NCBI RefSeq assembly: GCF_002237595.1 | Contig: NZ_CP022529.1 | Location: 5,300,001-5,364,000 of the forward strand | Source of the DNA: Labrenzia sp. VG12 | GTDB lineage: Bacteria; Pseudomonadota; Alphaproteobacteria; Rhizobiales; Stappiaceae | Length of the DNA stretch: 64,000 nt | Direction of reading: 5' to 3' | In this document: positions 24,912 to 34,101 of the stretch, piece by piece | Layout: every line of letters begins with the position of its first letter | How positions within the stretch are numbered: position 1 is the stretch's first letter | Made by a program: the position numbers and the translations under genes | The notes under the pieces: model-generated | Told to the model about the DNA's origin: nothing | The model's input: the letters and a program-made list of their open reading frames with translations, nothing else | Databases searched by the model: none

Positions 24912-26264
24912 ATGGCACACTTGCCCAACTCCCTTGAAGCCCGCGATACGGCCTTTCAGCTTCATTCCTATGCCAATGCCCGCCAGCAGGAAGAAACCGG
25001 TGCGCTGGTGATCGACAAGGGTGAAGGCATCTATGTCGAGGACATCAACGGCAAGCGCTACATTGAAGGCATGGCGGGCCTCTGGAGCGTGGCCGTCGGC
25101 TTTGGTGAAAAGCGTCTGGTAGAGGCAGCGACTCGCCAGATGGAGAAGCTGCCCTACTACCACACCTTCACCTACAAGACCCACGGACCCTCGATCGAAC
25201 TGGCCGAGAAGCTGATCGAAATGGCGCCCGTGCCGATGTCGAAGGTCTATTTCACCAATTCGGGCTCCGAGGCCAATGACACCGCGATCAAGCTGATCTG
25301 GTACCGCTCCAACGCACTGGGCCAGCCGGAGCGCAAGAAGATCATTTCCCGCGTTCGCGGCTATCATGGTGTCACCCTCGCGTCGGCCAGCCTGACGGGG
25401 CTGCCGAACAATCACCGGTCCTTCGATCTGCCGATCCCCCAGGTGCTGCACACGACCTGTCCGCATTATCGCACCCAGAAAAGGGACGGGGAAAACGAGG
25501 CCGACTTCGCCAGACGCTGTGCGCAGGATCTGGAAGACCTGATCCTGGCGGAGGGACCGGAGACCATAGCCGCCTTCTTCGCCGAACCCGTGATGGGCGC
25601 AGGCGGTGTGGTCGTGCCGCCCGAGGGCTATTGGGATGCAGTCCAGCCCATTCTGAAGAAATACGACATCCTTTTTGTGGCCGACGAAGTGATCTGTGGC
25701 TTCGGCCGGACGGGCAACATGTTCGGCACGGAAACCTACAAGCTGCAGCCGGACATCATGACGCTGTCCAAGGCATTGTCCTCGTCCTACCAGCCGATCT
25801 CGGCGCTGCTGATCAACGACAAGGTCTATCAGGCGATTGCGGACGAGAGTCACAAGATCGGTGTGCTCGGGCACGGTTATACCGGCAGCGGCCATCCGGT
25901 GGCCTCTGCCGTCGCGCTGGAAAATCTAAAGATCATCGAGGAGCGGGAGCTGGTCGCGCATGTGCGGGAGATTGCGCCGGTTTTCCAGAAGCGACTGGCA
26001 GATCTTGCCGCAAACCCGCTGGTGATCGAGACCCGCGGCATCGGCCTGATCGGCGCGGCAGAACTGCACCACGAGGCGTTGGCCGCAACGCCGGGCGCGC
26101 TGGGCGGCAAGACCAATGCGGTCTTCCTGGACAAGGGTCTGATCTCGCGCAACATGCTGGATGCCATGGCTTTCTGTCCGCCTTTGATCATCAGCGAGGC
26201 GCAGGTCAATGATATGTTCGACATTGCCGAAGCCAGTCTGAAAAGCGTTCAGGACAGCCTATGA
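24912..26264 (+). CDS. Class III (omega-type) PLP-dependent aminotransferase
   Basis: A 450-residue fold-type I aminotransferase. The cofactor contacts are visible: FTNSGSEANDTAIKL (phosphate-binding), YHGVT, FVADEVICGFGRTGNMFG (Asp near the pyridine nitrogen) and TLSKALSSSYQPISA, where Lys is the Schiff-base residue. The sequence fits the aspartate-aminotransferase-family/omega-transaminase group that commonly uses pyruvate as acceptor; the amino donor is not predictable. A methylated-amine, taurine or beta-alanine donor would fit the group. It is translationally coupled to anmK by a 4-base ATGA overlap. Confidence 0.93.
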   Translation: MAHLPNSLEARDTAFQLHSYANARQQEETGALVIDKGEGIYVEDINGKRYIEGMAGLWSVAVGFGEKRLVEAATRQMEKLPYYHTFTYKTHGPSIELAEKLIEMAPVPMSKVYFTNSGSEANDTAIKLIWYRSNALGQPERKKIISRVRGYHGVTLASASLTGLPNNHRSFDLPIPQVLHTTCPHYRTQKRDGENEADFARRCAQDLEDLILAEGPETIAAFFAEPVMGAGGVVVPPEGYWDAVQPILKKYDILFVADEVICGFGRTGNMFGTETYKLQPDIMTLSKALSSSYQPISALLINDKVYQAIADESHKIGVLGHGYTGSGHPVASAVALENLKIIEERELVAHVREIAPVFQKRLADLAANPLVIETRGIGLIGAAELHHEALAATPGALGGKTNAVFLDKGLISRNMLDAMAFCPPLIISEAQVNDMFDIAEASLKSVQDSL

Positions 26265-27346
26265 CCGGCTGGTCGATTGTCGGCACGATCAGCGGCACTT
26301 CGGCGGATGGTATTGATCTCGCCGAGATCGGCACCGATGGCCGGACCGTTGCCCGCTTCGGCCCGGCCGAGACGGCCGGCTATCGCGCCAAGACCAAAGA
26401 GGATGTGCTGGCGGCAGCTGCGCAAAAGGGGGCGGGCCGGGAGGCCTGGCCGGAGATTGCGGTTGCGGTGACGGCCGATCATGCCGCCGCCATCCGGATC
26501 TTTTTGCAGACACATGGCCTTCAGCCGGACGCCATTGTCTTTCACGGACAGACGGTCTGGCACGACCCGAAGGCGGGTGAAACGGTGCAGCTTGGCAACC
26601 CGCAGGCGCTGGCAGATGAGCTCGGTCTCCAGGTCATCGGCGATGTCCGCCTGGCCGACATGGCGGAAGGCGGGGAGGGGGCGCCGCTTGTTCCGGCCTA
26701 TCATCGTGCGCTCGCCAAAACCCTGATCGGAGCAGAGCATGAGCCGCTCTGTTTCCTCAATATCGGCGGTGTCTCGAACCTGACCTTCATCAGCGGCGAC
26801 GACATCCTGGCCTTTGACATCGGCCCGGGCAACGCGCTCCTGGATGACTGGGTGCGTGGCCACGGTGCTGGCGACTATGACGCCGGCGGGATGCTGTCGG
26901 CACGTGGCAAAGTGGACGCGGACAGGCTGGCTGGAGCTCTTGAGCATCCTTTCCTGTCGGCGCCCGGTCCGAAGTCCCTCGACCGATACAGTTTTTCGGG
27001 CAGTTTCGCCGAAGACCTGGGCCTGGAAGACGGCGCGGCAACACTGCTTGCCTTCACGGTGGAGGCGATCGCCAAATCGGAAGCCTTGCTGCCGGCAACG
27101 CCACGTCTCTGGCTTGTCTGTGGTGGCGGTCGCCACAATCCCGTCCTGATGCGGCTGCTGTCGGAAAGGCTCTCCGGGGACGTGGTCTCCGCCGACGACT
27201 ACACGATCGACGGGGACGCCCTCGAAGCCCAGGCGATGGCCTTTCTGGGCGCGCGCCTTCTGGCAGGTCTGCCGACCACGTATCCCGAGACCACGGGCGT
27301 CGGCCATCCGGTTTCCGGCGGCAGACTGTACCGTCCCTCCGTCTGA
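26261..27346 (+). CDS. anmK: Anhydro-N-acetylmuramic acid kinase
   Basis: AnmK opens and phosphorylates 1,6-anhydro-MurNAc to MurNAc-6-phosphate in peptidoglycan recycling. The 361-residue protein starts with the ATP-binding GTISGTSADGIDLAEI and has VFHGQTVWHDP, PAYHRAL, FLNIGGVSNLTF and CGGGRHNPVLM, all in family order. It overlaps the aminotransferase stop by 4 bases and is followed 40 bases later by a flavoprotein gene, an unusual neighbourhood for this enzyme. The linkage may simply reflect operon shuffling. Confidence 0.96.
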   Translation: MTGWSIVGTISGTSADGIDLAEIGTDGRTVARFGPAETAGYRAKTKEDVLAAAAQKGAGREAWPEIAVAVTADHAAAIRIFLQTHGLQPDAIVFHGQTVWHDPKAGETVQLGNPQALADELGLQVIGDVRLADMAEGGEGAPLVPAYHRALAKTLIGAEHEPLCFLNIGGVSNLTFISGDDILAFDIGPGNALLDDWVRGHGAGDYDAGGMLSARGKVDADRLAGALEHPFLSAPGPKSLDRYSFSGSFAEDLGLEDGAATLLAFTVEAIAKSEALLPATPRLWLVCGGGRHNPVLMRLLSERLSGDVVSADDYTIDGDALEAQAMAFLGARLLAGLPTTYPETTGVGHPVSGGRLYRPSV

Positions 27347-27385
27347 CCTGACCCTCATCCCATCAAGAGACTTCTGTGAGGAAGC

Positions 27386-28747
27386 GTGAAAAAGATAACC
27401 GAACCTGCGCGCGAAATTGACGTGATCCACGAAACCGATGTTCTTGTTGTCGGCTCCGGGCCGGGCGGGCTGGCCGCCGCCCTCGGGGCAGCACGTGCCG
27501 GGGTCAAGGTGACCCTGGTGGAACGCTTCGGCTGTTTTGGCGGCAATATCACCGCCGTCGGTGTGGAAGGCTTTGCCTGGTATCGGCACGAGAAAACCGT
27601 CGACACGGAAGGCGTCGGCCGCGAGTTTGAAAACCGTGCTCGCGAAGCCGGGGCAACAACACCCGAACCCCAGTCCGACAGCGACGCGATCGACGCCGAA
27701 GGCTTCAAGCTGGTGGCCGACAATCTGGTCGAGGAAGCCGGCATTCACCCGATGCTGCACCGGGCCTTTGCCGCTCCGATCATGGATGGCAACGAAATCC
27801 GCGGGATCATCACCGAAAGCAAGGCGGGACGGGAAGCGATCCTTGCCAGGAAGGTGATCGATGCGACCGGCGACGCGGATGTTGCCTACCGCGCTGGCGC
27901 GGCAACCCACAAGACACCGGTGGAGGAGATGCAGGCCGCTTCCGTGATGTTCTCCATGAACGGCGTCGACAAGAAGAAATTCATTGAAGCGGTCAAGGCC
28001 GATCCGCAAACCTACAAGGACTGGGAGAGCGGCGAATGGTCGGTGGAGACCACCGGCAAGGAAGACAAGATGTTCTCGCCCTTCCTGCGCAAGCCGTTTG
28101 AAAAGGCGATGGACAGCGGGATCATCCCGCCGGCGCTGCAGACGATTTCCGGCACCTGGGGCGCTGTTTATGACAGCGGCGATCTCACCTACCTGAACCT
28201 CGTGCATTTGCCGGAATGTGACGGCACCGACCCGGCCTCCATGACCCGCAACGAGATCGAGGGTCGCCGCCAGGCCATGATGGCGGTAGAGGCGCTGAAG
28301 CGCTACCAGCCCGGCTGCGAAGCGGCAAAGCTGCGCAATTTCGGCATGACCATCGGCATCCGCGACACCCGCAAGATCCTGGCCGCCTACGACATGACGG
28401 GCGAGGATGTCAGGGAGCAGGGACGATTTGACGACAGCGTCGGTATCTTTCCGGAATTCATCGACGGCTACGGCATCCTGATCCTGCCGACGACGGGCCG
28501 GTATTTCCAGCTGCCGTATCGCACCATGCTGCCGAGGGGTGTCAGACACCTGCTGGTCGCCGGCCGGGCCACCGGCGGGGACAAGGTCAGTCATGCGGCG
28601 ACGCGCAACATGATGTGCTGCACGGTGACCGGTCAGGGGGCCGGCGTTGCTGCCGCGATTTCGGTAAAACACGGCATTGATCTTGAGGCGATGGACATCG
28701 GTCTGCTGCAGGCAGAACTGAAACGGCAGGGCGTTCGGCTGCACTGA
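27386..28747 (+). CDS. FAD-dependent oxidoreductase (FAD_oxidored, PF12831-type)
   Basis: The 453-residue flavoprotein has the dinucleotide motif VVGSGPGGLAAALGAARAG (about residues 22-40) and VTLVERFGCFGGNIT, the FAD loop of the PF12831 family. IDATGDADVAYRAG and the C-terminal HLLVAGRATGGD are typical. The substrate is not known; family members include uncharacterised dehydrogenases and some reductases. GTG at 27386 has GAGGA four bases upstream. No iron-sulfur cysteines are visible. It lies 39 bases after anmK and is probably the last gene of that operon. Confidence 0.85.
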   Translation: MKKITEPAREIDVIHETDVLVVGSGPGGLAAALGAARAGVKVTLVERFGCFGGNITAVGVEGFAWYRHEKTVDTEGVGREFENRAREAGATTPEPQSDSDAIDAEGFKLVADNLVEEAGIHPMLHRAFAAPIMDGNEIRGIITESKAGREAILARKVIDATGDADVAYRAGAATHKTPVEEMQAASVMFSMNGVDKKKFIEAVKADPQTYKDWESGEWSVETTGKEDKMFSPFLRKPFEKAMDSGIIPPALQTISGTWGAVYDSGDLTYLNLVHLPECDGTDPASMTRNEIEGRRQAMMAVEALKRYQPGCEAAKLRNFGMTIGIRDTRKILAAYDMTGEDVREQGRFDDSVGIFPEFIDGYGILILPTTGRYFQLPYRTMLPRGVRHLLVAGRATGGDKVSHAATRNMMCCTVTGQGAGVAAAISVKHGIDLEAMDIGLLQAELKRQGVRLH

Positions 28748-28900
28748 AGCGGTTCGAGGAATTCCTGAAACACCCCTTGCCGAATGGGCTGATTGCGCCG
28801 GTTTCCTGGGGTTGGGGCTGTTGGCCGAGATCGAACAGGTCTTGAGAAGGAAGGCAGGCACCCCCAGCCTTGGGTGGCCGGGGCGAACCGGCAATGACCT

Positions 28901-29830
28901 TCACTCGTAATCGACGTCCACAATCTCCTGGATCTCAGGCTGACGAAGGTTCTCCAGGTCGACGTAATAGGCGGGAATGTCGACCAGTTTGGGGACCTGT
29001 TCGCCTTTGATCACACGGATCAGGGTCTTCGCTCCGGAATAGCCCATCTGGTAGGGATCCTGGATCACCAGGCCAGAGATTTCGCCGGCTTCCAGCGCGT
29101 TCATCAAAAGGGGTGCGAAATCGAATCCGATGTGATGGTACTTGCCGGCTAGACCCATATGTTTGAGCGTCAGCAATGTGCCAATGGTGGTCGACTCGTT
29201 CGGCGTGAACAGCGCGTCGACTTCGGGCCGACCAAGAAAGAACTTGGTCGAGGCTTCGCGCGCTTCCTGTACCGTCGAGCCGATGTAGAGGTCCCTGATC
29301 ACGTCGACGCCGGTTCCTGACAGGGCGTTCAGGAAACCGGTCTCGCGTTCCGTGGTCGAAGTGACTTCTGCATGCATCCGGAGCAAGGCGACACGGCCCT
29401 TGCCATTCAACCGCTTGACGAGTGCACGACCGGCAATCTCACCGGCTTTGAAATTGTCTGTCTTGATGATGCTGGCTGGCGGCGCTCCTCCCATGACGCG
29501 GTCAAAATAGACGATCGGCGCGTCACGCCGAACCGCATCCGGAAGCCGTTCCATCAGATCTATGGAATTCGGGGCCACCATCACGCCCTCGCATCCCTGC
29601 TCCAGCGCAGAGGTGACGATCACAACCTGCCCTTCTTCGTTCCGCTCCGTGTTTGGCGAACGAACATAGGTTTCATAGCCGTCTTCACGCGCTGCCGTGG
29701 TGGCCCCACGGATCGTTTCCATCCAGAACATGTGCTCTGCACCGGCCGGGATCACCGCAATGCAGGCCGCCTGTGCCGAGAGACAAGTGCAGCAGAGGTA
29801 GAGAAGAGTAGTAATAGTGCGAATGTACAT
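28901..29830 (-). CDS. Periplasmic substrate-binding protein of sugar ABC type (orphan)
   Basis: The 309-residue product has a signal peptide (YIRTITTLLYLCCTCLSAQA, residues 2-21) and a class I periplasmic binding fold. GAEHMFWMETIRGATTAA opens the mature part, PIVYFDR lies near the hinge, and TPNESTTIGTLLTL and IGFDFAPLLMNALEAGEISG match ribose/rhizopine-type binding proteins. No permease or ATPase gene adjoins it, so it may supply a distant transporter or feed a sensor. Several cysteines in the signal peptide (LCCTC) are odd; the motif does not place a lipobox cleavage clearly. It is convergent with the flavoprotein gene, and its start is divergent from the GntR gene. Confidence 0.8.
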   Translation of the reverse strand: MYIRTITTLLYLCCTCLSAQAACIAVIPAGAEHMFWMETIRGATTAAREDGYETYVRSPNTERNEEGQVVIVTSALEQGCEGVMVAPNSIDLMERLPDAVRRDAPIVYFDRVMGGAPPASIIKTDNFKAGEIAGRALVKRLNGKGRVALLRMHAEVTSTTERETGFLNALSGTGVDVIRDLYIGSTVQEAREASTKFFLGRPEVDALFTPNESTTIGTLLTLKHMGLAGKYHHIGFDFAPLLMNALEAGEISGLVIQDPYQMGYSGAKTLIRVIKGEQVPKLVDIPAYYVDLENLRQPEIQEIVDVDYE

Positions 29831-30121
29831 CTTGTCGACTTTGCTGCAATGCAAACAAACTGAGAGATTTTCTTTCCGCTGAGTGGTCGGATTCTATCGA
29901 TTTTTGTTTAGAGATCGTGAAAGAAATAGACCGAAGACGTCGTTTTTGATCCCTTTTTGAGGTTTGGAATGTTGTGAACCTTCCAGGCCTGTCAAAATTG
30001 GCGATCAGCGCCTGGGCATCTGTCGGGGAGCCTGGGGTGTGGAAGTCTGAGGGCAGCCGCCAGACCATGAACAATGATGCTCCGGCTTGCGTATGGGCCT
30101 GCATGGAGCTAACCAGAATGC

Positions 30122-30739
30122 ATGAACGGATCTGAAATATACCAACGGCTGATCGGGCTTATCGAGGAACGTGTCCTGAAACCAGGCGACCGTCTGCGCG
30201 AAGCGGACCTTGCCGAGGAATTCGGCGTGTCCAGAACGCCGATCCGCGAGGGCTTGAAACGCCTGGAAGCCCAGGGGCTGGCGGCACACGAACCCAATCG
30301 CGGCATGGTCGTGCCGACGCTGGATCACGGTCAGATCAACGAGGTCTATTTCATGCGTGAAGTGCTGGAAGGCACTGCTGCGGGACTGGCCGCAAAACAT
30401 GCCTCGAAACCGGAGATCGAGATCCTGCAGGATCTGGTCGCATCGGACCGCAAGCGCATTGCCGACAAGGACAGTCTGGTCCGCTCCAATCGCGAGTTTC
30501 ACAGGCGCCTGTGCCTGGCATCCCATAACCGCTATCTCGTTGACCAGATCGAGCACCTGCGCCTGTCGCTGATCCTGATGGCCGGCACCACATTGGACAC
30601 GCCCGAACGGCGTGAGACGGCCGTGGAAGAGCACGCGGCCATTGTCGACGCCATCGCCAAGGGCGATGCCGAAACGGCCGAAGCCGCCGCCCGCCTCCAC
30701 ATTTTTCACGCCCACAAGACCCGGCTGCAGCAGATCTGA
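30122..30739 (+). CDS. GntR-family transcriptional regulator (FCD domain)
   Basis: The 205-residue regulator has a winged helix (GSEIYQRLIGLIEERVLKPG, READLAEEFGVSRTPIREGL; residues 3-60) and a helical FCD ligand domain (about 75-200) with the metal-site pattern of FadR-type proteins (RSNREFHRRL, ...HAAIVDAI...HIFHAHK). FCD members often sense small carboxylates. ATG 30122 is chosen by homology. The target may be the divergent binding-protein gene at 28901, but no clear operator stands out in the 291-base gap, which holds no other gene. Confidence 0.9.
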   Translation: MNGSEIYQRLIGLIEERVLKPGDRLREADLAEEFGVSRTPIREGLKRLEAQGLAAHEPNRGMVVPTLDHGQINEVYFMREVLEGTAAGLAAKHASKPEIEILQDLVASDRKRIADKDSLVRSNREFHRRLCLASHNRYLVDQIEHLRLSLILMAGTTLDTPERRETAVEEHAAIVDAIAKGDAETAEAAARLHIFHAHKTRLQQI

Positions 30740-30745
30740 TTGGCG

Positions 30746-31150
30746 TCAGCTCAGAAACGTGCCATTCACCGCCAGTACCAGATTGGCGAGGGCGGCAATG
30801 ACGATCACGGCAAATGTCAGGATCATGCCGATCACGCGCAGGTTGCCCAGTTCAGGCTCCTGGCTGAAACCATAGGCGTGGGCAATGCGGCCGGCGACCA
30901 GCACCGTTCCAAGGCCCCAAAGCAGCAGCGGCGCGCCGTTCATCAGTTCCAGCATCAACAGGAGCAGAAGCGCAAAAGGCGCGTATTCGGCGCAATTGCT
31001 ATGCGCGCGCATGCGGCGGATCAGCTTTTTGTTGCCCTGATCACCGAGCCCGATCCGTTCACTGCGCCTGGCAGCGATCACCCGTATGGTCAGGACCACG
31101 TAAAGCAGCGCAAGCAAGCCGGCGAAGATTGGCGTTATCATGACGCTCAT
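30746..31150 (-). CDS. MAPEG family membrane protein
   Basis: The 134-residue protein has four membrane segments and belongs to the membrane-associated eicosanoid/glutathione (MAPEG) superfamily, YecN-like branch. MRAHSNCAEYAPFALLLLLM is the family signature (usual RAHxNxAEYxP), with glutathione-contact residues. GGAG lies eight bases upstream of ATG 31150. Bacterial members are linked to glutathione-dependent detoxification. It is convergent with the GntR gene (6 bases between stops) and stands alone. Confidence 0.9.
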   Translation of the reverse strand: MSVMITPIFAGLLALLYVVLTIRVIAARRSERIGLGDQGNKKLIRRMRAHSNCAEYAPFALLLLLMLELMNGAPLLLWGLGTVLVAGRIAHAYGFSQEPELGNLRVIGMILTFAVIVIAALANLVLAVNGTFLS

Positions 31151-31239
31151 GAGCGATCTCCAGGAAACCGTCTGCCCGGTGTGGGTGTCGGGCAGGTCCA
31201 GTATTCACTGAGGGGCTACGCTGCTGCAAGCGCTCTGGT

Positions 31240-32634
31240 TCAGCACTCGACGATGTTGACCGCAAGGCCGCCCTTGGAGGTTTCCTTGTATTGTTCCATC
31301 ATGTCCATGCCCGTCTGGCGCATGGTTTCGATGCAGCCGTCCAGCGGGACAAAATGGGAGCCGTCGCCGCGCAGCGCTAGTGACGCCGCTGTTACGGCCT
31401 TCACGGCGCCGAGCGCGTTACGCTCGATACACGGTACCTGAACCAGGCCCGCAATCGGGTCACAGGTCATGCCGAGATGGTGTTCCAGGGCAATTTCGGC
31501 TGCATTTTCAATCTGCTCGTTGGTGCCGCCAAGCGCGGCACAAAGACCTGCCGCAGCCATCGCCGACGCAGAGCCGACTTCGCCCTGACAGCCCACCTCG
31601 GCACCGGAAATCGAGGCATTGGCCTTGATGATGCCGCCGACAGCCGCCGCAGTCAGCAGGAAGGTGCGGATGCCGGCCTGATCGGCGCCTGGGCAATGGT
31701 CGAGATAATAGCGCGTGACGGCCGGGATCACCCCGGCGGCGCCATTTGTCGGCGCGGTGACGACGCGCCCGCCCGCCGCGTTTTCCTCGTTGACCGCCAT
31801 GGCATAAACGCCGAGCCAGTCGACGACATTATGTTCGAATGGCGGGTTGCTGCGGCCTTCCCGGATGAGTTTCTGGTAAATCTCTGCGGCGCGGCGTTTG
31901 ACCTTGAGCCCGCCGGGCAGAATGCCGGACTGGGAAATGCCACGATTGATGCAGCTGTCCATGGCGGCCCAGAGCTTGTCGATCCCGGCTTCGACGTCCT
32001 CTCTAGGTTGGTCGGCGCATTCGTTCTGGAGTTTCATCTCCGCGATGGAAAGCTCCGCCTCCTGTCCCATTTCCAGCATCTGTTTGGCCGAGGCAAAGGG
32101 GAAGGGAACGTCCTGTGTCGCCAGTTCGTTGACCGGTTCGTTCGTGGTCTTGCGCAGTTCGGCTTCGCTGACGACAAACCCGCCACCGATGGAGTAATAG
32201 ACAAACGTGTCGATCACACCGCCGGTAGCATCCAGAAGATGGAAGGTCATGCCGTTGGCATGCAGCGGCAGCGGCGGGCCGTAGTCAAAAATGACGTCCT
32301 TGTCCGGCGAGAACTGCAGGTCCGGAAGACCGGCGATCTGAAGGCGTTTGGAGCGCTCAAGCGCATCCAGCATCGGCTCGACCTGATCGGGGTCAAGCGT
32401 GTCGGGTCTGGCCCCGAGCAATCCCAGGCAGACTGCCTTGTCCGTGGCGTGCCCCTTGCCGGTGAAGGCAAGCGATCCGTGCAGGGTGACCGTCAGGCGG
32501 GTGGCCCTTTGCTCCGCGCCCGCAAGTCCGCGCAGGCGGTCAAGGTATCTGTGGACGGCCACCATCGGACCGACGGTGTGGGAGCTGGACGGGCCTATGC
32601 CGATTTTAAAAATGTCAAAGACACTGATGAACAT
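31240..32634 (-). CDS. sdaA: L-serine ammonia-lyase (iron-sulfur dependent)
   Basis: The enzyme converts L-serine to pyruvate and ammonia. This 464-residue, single-chain form begins MFISVFDIFKIGIGPSSSHT, with SSSHT in the substrate region, and the alpha part has PTNGAAGVIPAVTRYYLDHC. Cysteines in the alpha half (GCQGEVGSASAMAAAGLCAAL and LGMTCDPIAGLVQVPC) supply the [4Fe-4S] ligands known for this family. It is divergent from kynU with a 246-base gap containing no other gene. With the dimethylglycine-type operon, it could carry serine made from glycine and one-carbon units into central metabolism (inference). Confidence 0.96.
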   Translation of the reverse strand: MFISVFDIFKIGIGPSSSHTVGPMVAVHRYLDRLRGLAGAEQRATRLTVTLHGSLAFTGKGHATDKAVCLGLLGARPDTLDPDQVEPMLDALERSKRLQIAGLPDLQFSPDKDVIFDYGPPLPLHANGMTFHLLDATGGVIDTFVYYSIGGGFVVSEAELRKTTNEPVNELATQDVPFPFASAKQMLEMGQEAELSIAEMKLQNECADQPREDVEAGIDKLWAAMDSCINRGISQSGILPGGLKVKRRAAEIYQKLIREGRSNPPFEHNVVDWLGVYAMAVNEENAAGGRVVTAPTNGAAGVIPAVTRYYLDHCPGADQAGIRTFLLTAAAVGGIIKANASISGAEVGCQGEVGSASAMAAAGLCAALGGTNEQIENAAEIALEHHLGMTCDPIAGLVQVPCIERNALGAVKAVTAASLALRGDGSHFVPLDGCIETMRQTGMDMMEQYKETSKGGLAVNIVEC

Positions 32635-32880
32635 TTCTCTGGGACCGCATGGTTCTGGAACGCCGGTTCACCGGCTCTTGCTTCTGAGGCTAACAGATAG
32701 CGTGTCGGCCTCCTCCATTCAAACGGGCAAATTTGTGTTATTTGCGACATGGCGGTTCCAAAGTGCACGGCAACCGAACAGGTCCCCGTCTCAGAGGTCT
32801 TCAGAAACAGTTGTTTGCAGCAATCCGCTTTGATAGCGTGCCGCTTCCTTTCATTTGCAACTATCCTGAACGAGTACCCG

Positions 32881-34101
32881 ATGACTTCCCAGCACCCGGC
32901 AGACCTGACCGATGTCCTGGCCTCCAAGAAGGACGCCTTTCAGATCCCCGAAGGGGTCGTCTATCTGGACGGGAACTCGCTTGGTGTCCTGCCGAAACAT
33001 GTGCCGGCTCGCATTGCCGATGTGGTTGCCGAGGAATGGGGCACCAGTCTCATCCGGGCCTGGAACACGCATAGCTGGATCGATCTGCCGGGGCGCACCG
33101 GCGACCGGATCGGCAAGCTGATCGGGGCACCCAAGGACACGGTGGTGGCCTGTGACAGCACGTCGGTGAATGTCTTCAAGGTTCTGTCCGCGGCGCTGTC
33201 CTTGCGTCCCGAGCGCAAGGTCATTCTGTCTGACAACGGCAATTTCCCGACCGATCTTTATGTGGCGTCCGGCCTGAAACAGCTGCTCGACAAGGGGCAT
33301 GAACTGAAAATCGTCGACCCGCTGGAGGTGCGCTCTGCCATCGACGAGACCGTTGCCGTGGTCATGCTGACCCAGGTCGATTACCGCACGGGGCGGGTGC
33401 ACGACATGGTGGATCTAACCCGGGTTGCCCATGACGCTGGCGCACTCGCGATCTGGGATCTGGCGCATTCGGCCGGCGCCATCCCGGTGGACCTCACTGG
33501 CGCGAAGGCGGATTTCGCTGTCGGCTGCGGTTACAAGTATCTGAATGGAGGACCCGGTGCGCCGGCCTTCCTCTATGTGGCGCCCGAGCACCAGGAGAAG
33601 GTTACCTCACCATTGACCGGCTGGATGGGGCACGAAGCCCCCTTTGCCTTCGATCTCGACTATCGGCCGGTAACCGGGATCAACCGCATGACGGTCGGCA
33701 CCCCGGCCATCCTGGCGCTGTCCAGCCTACATGCTGCGCTGGATGTGTTTGAAGACGTTGACATGGCGGACATCCGCCGCAAGTCGGTTTCTCTCAGCGA
33801 ACTTTTCATTTCAGAGGTCGAAGCCAAGTGTCCGCAACTGGAACTGGCCAGCCCGCGGGATCCGGAAAGCCGCGGCAGCCAGGTGTCGTTCCGGTTCGAG
33901 GAAGGCTATGCGGTCGTCCAGGCGTTGATCGCGCGGGGCGTGATTGGCGACTTCCGGGCACCCGACGTCATGCGCTTCGGCTTCACACCGCTTTACCTGT
34001 CGCACCAGGATGTTGTCGACGCCGTCGACATCCTGCGTGATATCCTGGAAACGGAAAGCTGGAACCGGCCGGAGTTCAAGAGCCGCGCCAAGGTTACATG
34101 A
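32881..34101 (+). CDS. kynU: Kynureninase
   Basis: KynU is a PLP enzyme that splits L-kynurenine to anthranilate and alanine in tryptophan degradation. Read from ATG 32881 it has 406 residues, the usual length; the frame is open 132 bases further up, but that part lacks family residues. VVYLDGNSLGVLPK, CDSTSVNVFKVLS and IWDLAHSAGAIPVDL are conserved, and Lys in GCGYKYLNGGPGAPAF is the Schiff-base residue. No kynA or kynB lies in the window, so the pathway is split. Its end overlaps the convergent GGDEF/EAL gene by 8 bases. Confidence 0.95.
   Translation: MTSQHPADLTDVLASKKDAFQIPEGVVYLDGNSLGVLPKHVPARIADVVAEEWGTSLIRAWNTHSWIDLPGRTGDRIGKLIGAPKDTVVACDSTSVNVFKVLSAALSLRPERKVILSDNGNFPTDLYVASGLKQLLDKGHELKIVDPLEVRSAIDETVAVVMLTQVDYRTGRVHDMVDLTRVAHDAGALAIWDLAHSAGAIPVDLTGAKADFAVGCGYKYLNGGPGAPAFLYVAPEHQEKVTSPLTGWMGHEAPFAFDLDYRPVTGINRMTVGTPAILALSSLHAALDVFEDVDMADIRRKSVSLSELFISEVEAKCPQLELASPRDPESRGSQVSFRFEEGYAVVQALIARGVIGDFRAPDVMRFGFTPLYLSHQDVVDAVDILRDILETESWNRPEFKSRAKVT

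Noticed and set aside
26249..28894. An 881-codon open frame on the minus strand antisense to anmK and the flavoprotein gene
   Set aside because: It is the antisense shadow of two well-recognised genes and exists because of high GC at third positions. It has no family motif and no ribosome binding site.
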